DNA from: Methylobacterium sp. FF17
GTDB taxonomy: Bacteria > Pseudomonadota > Alphaproteobacteria > Rhizobiales > Beijerinckiaceae
Reading direction: 5' to 3'
Assembly (NCBI RefSeq): GCF_025813715.1
Contig: NZ_CP107532.1
Location: 5,056,001 to 5,120,000 of the forward strand
DNA length: 64,000 nt
Positions 57,051 to 64,000 of this stretch are shown here, piece by piece (the stretch's first letter is position 1; every line of letters starts with the position of its first letter). The position numbers were made by a program, and so were the translations under genes. The notes under the pieces are model-generated. The model did no database searches and was not told where the DNA came from. It saw nothing but the letters and a program-made list of their open reading frames with translations.

Positions 57051-58175
57051 ATGACCCTTCGTTCGGATGAAGCGCCACGGCACGGTGGTGCACGGATCCT
57101 CGATGCGGTGCCCCCCGAAGCCTTCGGGGCGCTCGAACGCATCGCGCCGCTGCGCAAGCCACCGGGCTTCACGCCCGCGGTCCAGCGCTGGTCGTTCCTC
57201 CTTCCGGAGGGTGAGACGGGACTGCACGTCGCCTTCTTCGGGGCCCAGGCCGATGCCCAGGCCGAGCTCGACGGCCACCCGATGCGGCACTGGATCGACA
57301 CCCATCTCGTCGGCCATGCCGACGGGCCGACCTGCCTCGACCATGCACGCGCGCCCCTGTCCGGCGGACGCGTGGAGCATGTCGTCTGCGCGTACTGGGT
57401 CTCGGCGGCGCGGTTCGCGCGCTGGGCCGCGGACCCGGCGGCGGAAGGCTGGTGGCACGACCCGAAGCGGCTCACCGGCCGCCACGGCGCTTGGCGCGAG
57501 GTTCTCTGGGTGCCGCGTGCGCGCCAGGAGAGCATCTACTGGAAAGATTATCCCGCCGGCCTGATGGCGAGCCCGGAGGTTGCGATCTTCCCGACACCCT
57601 TCTGTGGATATTACGGCGCCATGCGCGACCGACTCCCGGCGGCCGCGACGGATCGCCTGGACGCCCCTCCGGGCGCCGAACTCGCGGTCCGGTCCGAGCG
57701 GCGCGGCTATGGCGAGCACTGGTCGGTGCGTCCGCCGCACAACCTCGCGCTCATCCGCTCCGCGAACAGCTGGGCGCGCATGGATGGGGAGCAGCGCGCC
57801 GATTACGACGCCAAGCTGCGCGATCCCCTCGCAGCCGGCATGGACTACCTCGGCGAGAATCCCCTGCCCTCCGGCTGCGCCTGCATGCGCTGGCAGGGCA
57901 CGACGGACACGGAGGGAGCGCCCCAGCCGGAAGCGCACGCACACGCCTATTTCCTCTCCCTCAGCCACATGGAGCGCTGGGCGGAGGGCCATGCCACGCA
58001 TGCCGCGATCTTCAGGGCTGCGATCCAGCGCTACCGTCACTACGGCTCCGCCAACCAGCTCCGGACCTGGCACGAAGTCTATGTGCTTCCGGAGGACAGG
58101 CAGCGGTTCGAGTACCTGAACTGCGATCCGCAGACAGGCCTGCTGCGCTGGTTCGAGGCCGATCGACTGGCGTGA
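57051..58175 (+). CDS. Aldoxime dehydratase, heme-dependent (phenylacetaldoxime dehydratase family)
   Basis: 374-residue OxdA/OxdRE-type enzyme that dehydrates aldoximes to nitriles with heme b. The proximal heme ligand is probably His306 in LSLSHMERWAEGHATH, and Ser225 in EHWSVRPPHNLALIRS corresponds to the active-site Ser. Other family marks are CGYYGAMRDR, GCACMRW and EYLNCDPQTGLLRW. Its product is the nitrile hydratase substrate. Start at MTLRSDEAPRHG; the ribosome site is weak (AGAGAA). No repeat or IS is adjacent. Confidence 0.94.
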   Translation: MTLRSDEAPRHGGARILDAVPPEAFGALERIAPLRKPPGFTPAVQRWSFLLPEGETGLHVAFFGAQADAQAELDGHPMRHWIDTHLVGHADGPTCLDHARAPLSGGRVEHVVCAYWVSAARFARWAADPAAEGWWHDPKRLTGRHGAWREVLWVPRARQESIYWKDYPAGLMASPEVAIFPTPFCGYYGAMRDRLPAAATDRLDAPPGAELAVRSERRGYGEHWSVRPPHNLALIRSANSWARMDGEQRADYDAKLRDPLAAGMDYLGENPLPSGCACMRWQGTTDTEGAPQPEAHAHAYFLSLSHMERWAEGHATHAAIFRAAIQRYRHYGSANQLRTWHEVYVLPEDRQRFEYLNCDPQTGLLRWFEADRLA

Positions 58176-58484
58176 AGCGCGAGAACGCAGACTTCGGATC
58201 GACAATCATCCCGCCTGCCTGTCCCCGTCCGGGGGCGCGATCGTGTTGCCGGCCCTCTCCTTTCCCGAATCGGCTGCGGGTGGCGGCTCTCTGAGCTTGC
58301 CAGCATTCGTCTCGAGTGTCGGCCGGATTACGAACCCTCGCCGCCGGGTCACGGGTGGGGACTGCGTCGGAATCCTGATGAGACCCTGATGCGGAAGCCC
58401 CGGGCTCCCGCTCGAACCCTGATGCGCCGGGGTCCAGCTTACGGGGGCGGTCCAGCCACGGATCGCGCGAACCCCCGACGTTCC
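58176..58484. other. Intergenic region after the aldoxime dehydratase
   Basis: No gene recognised. The right half repeats CCTGATG three times (about 58375-58424). A longer version of the following small gene could start at 58389. Confidence 0.35.
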
Positions 58485-58715
58485 ATGCCCCTCACCAGCC
58501 CGGCCGCTATCGTCTCCGAGGCGGCCCCGTCCCCATCCACACGGTTCATCGTCGGCCAGGATCCCCAGGGGCGCTGGGTCGCCATGGAGGTCCACGGCCT
58601 GGGGGGTGGCCTGTTCCGCACCCGGAACGACGCACTCCACTACGCGACCGACGTCACCGACCATCGTCCGGACGCGGTCGTGATCTCGACCGACCGTGTC
58701 GAGCTTCGGCTCTGA
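58485..58715 (+). CDS. Hypothetical 76-residue protein
   Basis: Small soluble protein from MPLTSPAAIVSEA; core STRFIVGQDPQGRWVAMEVHGLGGGLFRTRNDALHYATDVTDHRPDAVVIS is compact and protein-like and resembles short hypothetical proteins of Methylobacterium, but no function is known. Longer starts (58389) are possible. Confidence 0.55.
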   Translation: MPLTSPAAIVSEAAPSPSTRFIVGQDPQGRWVAMEVHGLGGGLFRTRNDALHYATDVTDHRPDAVVISTDRVELRL

Positions 58716-58822
58716 GATAGGTGCCATCCTGCATAGGACCGGTGCCCGCGGGTGCGGCCTTGCCCGCCTCGCGCACGCCGATGGTGACCTGATCGGGCGA
58801 GGGAAGCCCATCGATGGTCATT

Positions 58823-58860
58823 CGGCTCGGTCGCGGGATTGCGGCTCGGTCGCGGGATTG
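58823..58860. repeat. 19-bp perfect tandem repeat
   Basis: CGGCTCGGTCGCGGGATTG occurs twice in direct succession between the small gene and the end of kdpE. No role assigned. Confidence 0.7.
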
Positions 58861-58944
58861 CGGGTCGGGTCGATGGGTTCGCTCCGACGCGCCCTGCATC
58901 GAGGGATCGCGCGGGAACAATCTCTGCGCGCGCGGACGCCACCC

Positions 58945-59636
<692 letters not shown>

Positions 59637-59640
<4 letters not shown>

Positions 59641-62372
59641 GCGGCGATGTCCGAATGCGCGTGTCCCGCCGGGGGGATGGGCAGGAGGATGGTGAAGACG
59701 GCGCCAAGGCGCTCGCGGCGATTTCCGGCTGTGAGCGTGCCGCCCATGGCCTCGATGAAGCCGCGCGCGATGGCGAGGCCGAGCCCGGTTCCGGCCCGGA
59801 CACTGTCGGACTTGTGGACCCGGTAGAATTTGTCGAACACCCGCTCCCGGTCGGCCTCGGGCAGGCCCTCGCCCTCATCGAGGACCTGGAGCCGGACCTG
59901 CCCACGCTCCACTGCGCCCCGGATGGTCACCGTCGACCCGTCCGGCGCGTACTTGGCGGCGTTGTCGAGGAGGTTGACCAGGACCTGCTCGAACAGGACC
60001 GGATCGAGCCGCAGGGCCGGCAGGGTGGTCGGAAGCTCCAGGCGCACCCGGTGCCCGGCGAGGATCGAGCCCAGCCGGCGCAGGGCGGTGTCGACGCTCT
60101 CGCCGACGTCCTGCGGGGTGAGGCTCGCCGCCACGGCACCCGCCTCCAGCCGGGTCATGTCGAGGAGGTTGACGATGAAGCGGTTCAACCGTTCCGATTC
60201 CGCGATGACGGTGGTGAGGAGGTCCGCCTTGGCGTCGCGGGACAAGGCCTCGTCGAGGTCGCGCAGGGTCGTGGCCGCACCCAGCACCGATGACAGCGGG
60301 GTGCGCAGATCGTGGCTGATCGAGGTGAGCAGGGCCTGCCGCAGCCGGTCGGTCTCGGCGGCGCGCTCGGCCCGGTCGAGATCCTCCACCAGCCGGACCC
60401 GCTCGACGGCGAGCGCCGCCATGTCGGCGAGCGCGTCGAACAGGCGACGGTCCTCGGGCGAGAGGATCGGGCCGGTGCCGTCGGCGTCGAGGCCGATCAC
60501 CCCGACGATGCCGCGCCCCGTGCGCATCGGCAGGAACAGGCGCCTGGCCCCCGGCAGGGTGTCGGCGCCCCGCCCCGCCGGCCTCTCGTTGTCGAAGGCC
60601 CAGGTGGCGGCACCGAGGTCGGCCGCGTCGAGACTGTCCTCGGGCGGGAAGCCGGCGCGCACCGAGACCGCACCGTCCTGGGGCAGCAGCAGAACGACGC
60701 GAACCCGCAGCATCGCGGCGATCTGGGCCGAGGTCGCCCAGAGCACGTCGTCGAGGGTGCCGCAGCCGGCGAGCTTGCGGCTGAAGCCGTAGAGCCGCTC
60801 CGTGGCCCGGGCCCTGCCCTGCGAAACCACGGCCTCGCGCCGGGAGCGGGAGGCGAGGTTCGAGACGGCGACGGCCACCACCGTGAACAGCAGGAACGCG
60901 GCGACGTTGGTCGGGTCGGCGATGGTCAGCGTGTAGACCGGCGGCAGGAAGAAGAAGTTGTAGGACAGCGAGGCCGCGACGACGGCGGCCAGCGACGGTC
61001 CCAGGCCGAAGCGCACGGCGACCGCGACGATGGCGGTCAGCAGGATGAGGTCGGCGTTCTCCACGCCGAGATACGGTTCGACCACGAGGGCGAGCCCGAG
61101 GGCTGCGGCGGTGGCGAGGACGCCCACCATGTAGGGCAGCGGCTGGAACGATGGGCTGGCCCGGGCCGTGGCGACCGTCTTCGCCGGGATCGTATCCGTC
61201 TTCGCGGCCTCGCCGGCGATGACGTGGATGCTGATCGTGCCCGAGCGCCGGACGATGTCGTGCACCACCGAGCCGTTGAGAAGCTCGAACAGCGGCGAGC
61301 GGTCGGCCTTGCCGAGGATGATGTGGTTGACGTTGGTCGAGCGGGCATATGCCAGGATGTCGTCGGCCACGCGCCGTCCGCCCGGGAGGGTGACGGCGTC
61401 TCCGCCGAGGCGGTCGGCCAGCCTCAGGGTGTCGGCGATGCGGTCGTGCGCGGCCTCGTTCAGGGAGAGGCTGCGGGGCCCCTCGACCGTGATGGCTGTC
61501 CAGGGGGCGTGCAGCCGGTCGGCGAGGCGCTTGGCGTGGCGCACGAGGCCGGCCGAGCGGGGATCCTCGCTGATGCAGACCAGTACCCGCTCGCCGGCGC
61601 CCCAGGGGCCCGCGATGGCGTTGGCCCGCATGTGGCTGAGGAGTTCGTCGTCGACCCGGTCGGCGGTGCGGCGCAGCGCCAATTCGCGAAGCGCCGTCAG
61701 GTTGCCGCGCGAGAAGTAGTGCTTGAGGGCGCGTTCCGCATTGCCCTTCACATAGACCTTGCCGTCGCGCAGACGCTGGATCAGGTCGTCCGGATTGAGG
61801 TCGACCACCTCGATGTCGTCCGCCCGGTCGAGGATGCCGTCCGGCACCGTCTCCCGCACCCGGATGCGGGTGATCTGGGCCACCACGTCGTTCAGGCTCT
61901 CCACGTGCTGGATGTTGAGGGTCGTGTAGACGTCGATGCCGGCGTCGAGGAGTTCTTCCACATCCTGGTAGCGCTTCGGGTGTCGCGAGCCCGGCGCGTT
62001 GGTGTGGGCGAGTTCGTCCACCAATGCCAGCGCCGGCCGGCGGGCGCGCAGCGCGTCGAGGTCCATCTCCGCCAGGACGGCACCGTGATACGGGACCTGG
62101 CGTCGCCCCAGGATCTCGAAGCCCTCGAGGAGGGCCTCCGTCTCGGCCCGGCCATGCGTCTCGACCACCCCGACGACCACGTCGGTCCCGGCCTTGAGCC
62201 GCGCACGCCCGACGGTCAGCATTTCGTAGGTCTTGCCGACGCCGGGCGCCGCCCCGAGGAAGATCTTGAGGCGGCCGCGATGGCCCTCTTCCCGGTGGGC
62301 GGCAGTCAACAGCGCCTCGGGCGACGGACGGTCCGGATCGCGAGGGGGCGTCGACATGGTGTGGCCTGTCAT
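59637..62372 (-). CDS. kdpD: KdpD sensor histidine kinase
   Basis: 911 residues. N-terminal KdpD domain with Walker A GAAPGVGKT, a USP-like region (FDNE-type segments, VLVCISEDPRS), four TM helices (about 405-500), a GAF domain, HisKA with the phosphoacceptor His in TSISHDLRTPLSSV, and HATPase with NLLDNAAKYAPDG and GTGLGLAIARG. Senses low K+ or turgor. MSTPPRD at 62357 is an alternative start. Minus-strand neighbours are kdpC upstream and kdpE downstream. Confidence 0.95.
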
Positions 62373-62381
62373 CCGGCGGGC

Positions 62382-62987
62382 TTACTGGGTTCCCAAGTCG
62401 TCCAGGGCAAGGTTGAGGGCGAGCACGTTGACCCGGGGTTCGCCGAGGATACCAAGAAGACGGCCCTGGGTCCCGGCCTCCACGAGGGCGCGCACCCGAT
62501 CCTCGGACAGGCTGCGCGCCCTGGCGACGCGGGGCACTTGGAACAGGGCAGCGTCCGGCGAGATGTCCGGGTCGAGGCCCGAGCCGCTCGCCGTGACGAG
62601 GTCGACCGGGACGGGTTTGCCGGGGTTCTCGGCCTGGCGCGAGGCGAGGTCGGCCTTCACGCGCTCGGCCAGCGCGGCACTGGTCGGACCGAGGTTGGAG
62701 CCCGAGGAGTTCGCTGCGTTGTAGGGCGCCGACACCGTCTTGGTGGCGTCCGCCGGGTCGACGGCGCTCGTGGCGGAGGGGCGGCCCTGGAAGTAGCGCT
62801 CGCTGGTGAAGGATTGCCCGATCAGGCTGGAGCCGACGATCCTGCCGTCGCGCTCGATCAGGCTGCCGGCGGCCTTGGCGGGGAAGATGGCTCCGGCGAG
62901 GCCGGTCATCGCGAGGGGGTAGGCAAGCCCGGTGAGCGCCGTCAGGGCGATCAGCAGGACGAGGGCGGGGCGAAGCTGGTTCAGCAT
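62382..62987 (-). CDS. kdpC: Potassium-transporting ATPase subunit KdpC
   Basis: 201 residues from [25 protein letters not shown]: one N-terminal TM helix, then a periplasmic domain with [22 protein letters not shown] and a C-terminal [18 protein letters not shown], the normal KdpC pattern. Longer open frame upstream overlaps kdpB in another frame. It stabilises the KdpFABC complex. Confidence 0.95.
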   Translation of the reverse strand: MLNQLRPALVLLIALTALTGLAYPLAMTGLAGAIFPAKAAGSLIERDGRIVGSSLIGQSFTSERYFQGRPSATSAVDPADATKTVSAPYNAANSSGSNLGPTSAALAERVKADLASRQAENPGKPVPVDLVTASGSGLDPDISPDAALFQVPRVARARSLSEDRVRALVEAGTQGRLLGILGEPRVNVLALNLALDDLGTQ

Positions 62988-63016
62988 GGTGGATCTCGAG
63001 GTTGGGAAGGGACGGC

Positions 63017-64000
63017 TCAGACGAGGTGCAGGGCGGTGATGGCGAGATCGATGGCCTTGATGCCGATGAAGGGCACCAGGATGCCGCCGAGGCCGTAGAG
63101 AGCCAGGTTGCGCCGGAGGAGCGCGCCCGCCCCCACCGCCCGGTAGGAGACGCCGCGGAGCGCCAGCGGGATCAGCGCGACGATGATGAGCGCGTTGAAG
63201 ATGATTGCCGAGAGGATCGCGCTCTCGGGCGAGGCCAGCCGCATGATGTTGAGGGCCTGGAGCTGCGGGTAGAGCACCAGGAACATCGCCGGGATGATGG
63301 CGAAATACTTGGCGACATCGTTGGCGATCGAGAAGGTGGTCAGCGCTCCCCGGGTCATCAGGAGCTGCTTGCCGATGCCGACGATCTCGATGAGCTTGGT
63401 CGGATCGCTGTCGAGGTCGACCATGTTGCCGGCCTCGCGGGCCGCCACCGTGCCGGTGTTCATGGCGACACCGACATCGGCCTGGGCCAGCGCCGGGGCG
63501 TCGTTGGTGCCGTCGCCGCACATGGCGACGAGCTTGCCCTGCGCCTGCTCCTTGCGGATCAGCGCCAGCTTGTCCTCCGGCGTGGCTTGAGCGAGGAAAT
63601 CGTCGACGCCGGCTTCCGCCGCGATGGCGGCGGCGGTCATGGGATTGTCGCCGGTGATCATCACCGTGCGGATGCCCATTCGGCGGAGTTCCGCGAAGCG
63701 CTCGCGGATGCCGCCCTTCACGATGTCCTTCAGGGTGACGACGCCGAGGAGTTGCCCGTCGCGGGCGACCGCCAGGGGCGTCCCTCCGGCCTTGGCGACC
63801 TCCTCGGCGATGGCCTGGATCTCGCGCACGGTCTCGGAAGGAACACCGGGGCTGTAGGCCAAGGCCGTGCTGGCGCCGCGCGTGGCCATCGGCTGCGGGC
63901 TCACCGAGGCGACGATGGAATCCACCGCGCCCTTCCGGATCGAGGCGCCGTCGAGGTCGACGCCGCTCATCCGGGTCTGCGCCGTGAACGGCACGAAGGT
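63017..64000 (-). CDS. kdpB: Potassium-transporting ATPase ATP-binding subunit KdpB, C-terminal part
   Basis: P-type ATPase subunit of KdpFABC; the 5' part is outside the window (frame open to base 64000). The visible 327 residues contain [14 protein letters not shown], the hinge [23 protein letters not shown], and the C-terminal TM helices ending in [27 protein letters not shown]. The phosphorylation motif DKTGT and N-terminal half lie beyond the right edge. Confidence 0.95.
   Translation of the reverse strand, partial: TFVPFTAQTRMSGVDLDGASIRKGAVDSIVASVSPQPMATRGASTALAYSPGVPSETVREIQAIAEEVAKAGGTPLAVARDGQLLGVVTLKDIVKGGIRERFAELRRMGIRTVMITGDNPMTAAAIAAEAGVDDFLAQATPEDKLALIRKEQAQGKLVAMCGDGTNDAPALAQADVGVAMNTGTVAAREAGNMVDLDSDPTKLIEIVGIGKQLLMTRGALTTFSIANDVAKYFAIIPAMFLVLYPQLQALNIMRLASPESAILSAIIFNALIIVALIPLALRGVSYRAVGAGALLRRNLALYGLGGILVPFIGIKAIDLAITALHLV

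Noticed and set aside
60312..63098. 928-residue open frame on the plus strand opposite kdpD and kdpC
   Set aside because: It is a high-GC shadow frame antisense to well-supported kdp genes and has no family motifs.

Overview
The window is GC-rich chromosomal DNA from an alphaproteobacterium, most likely Methylobacterium/Methylorubrum or a close Rhizobiales relative. This is inferred from an Irr-type iron box upstream of a SUF operon, HWE/HisKA_2 kinases beside a NepR-like anti-sigma factor, a SUF gene order typical of the group, and overall codon use. No rRNA, tRNA or CRISPR array was recognised. No species-level marker is present, so the genus is an inference.

Layout. 0-2.6 kb: 3' part of an RhlE-type DEAD-box helicase and a diguanylate cyclase. 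2.6-10 kb: SUF Fe-S assembly operon on the minus strand (cysteine desulfurase, sufB, sufC, sufD, sufS, sufT, sufA), with tandem Irr-like boxes in its divergent promoter region. 11.2-15.5 kb: a catabolic-looking cluster (PDR-type reductase, MOSC protein, RidA, MHS transporter, XRE-cupin regulator) with two copies of a candidate operator. 15.5-23.6 kb: a signalling block with three HWE/HisKA_2 kinases, a lone receiver protein and a small NepR-like gene. 23.8-25.6 kb: scarred DNA with a truncated lysR, a 189-bp MITE-like element and an intradiol dioxygenase gene. 25.6-40.3 kb: redox and nitrogen-oxide functions (DJ-1/Hsp31 with TetR, two nitronate monooxygenases sharing one operator type, an acetate-type symporter, tautomerase, mmsA, hmp/nsrR with two NsrR-like sites). 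38.9-44.1 kb: a sigma-54 activator facing a sigma-54 promoter that precedes an alpha/beta hydrolase, an MHS transporter and a GlxA-type regulator.

44.3-58.2 kb is the most distinctive region, an aldoxime-nitrile island. It encodes a heme aldoxime dehydratase, a cobalt-type nitrile hydratase (beta then alpha) with a CobW-type GTPase, a P14K-type activator and a NiCoT cobalt permease, a five-gene LIV/amide-type ABC transporter, a LysR regulator, and a nitrilase gene interrupted by a single in-frame amber codon. The expected route is aldoxime to nitrile to amide. No amidase is seen in the window, so amide hydrolysis must be encoded elsewhere or the amide is exported.

58.9-64 kb: the kdpB (partial), kdpC, kdpD and kdpE genes for high-affinity potassium uptake, minus strand, running off the right edge.
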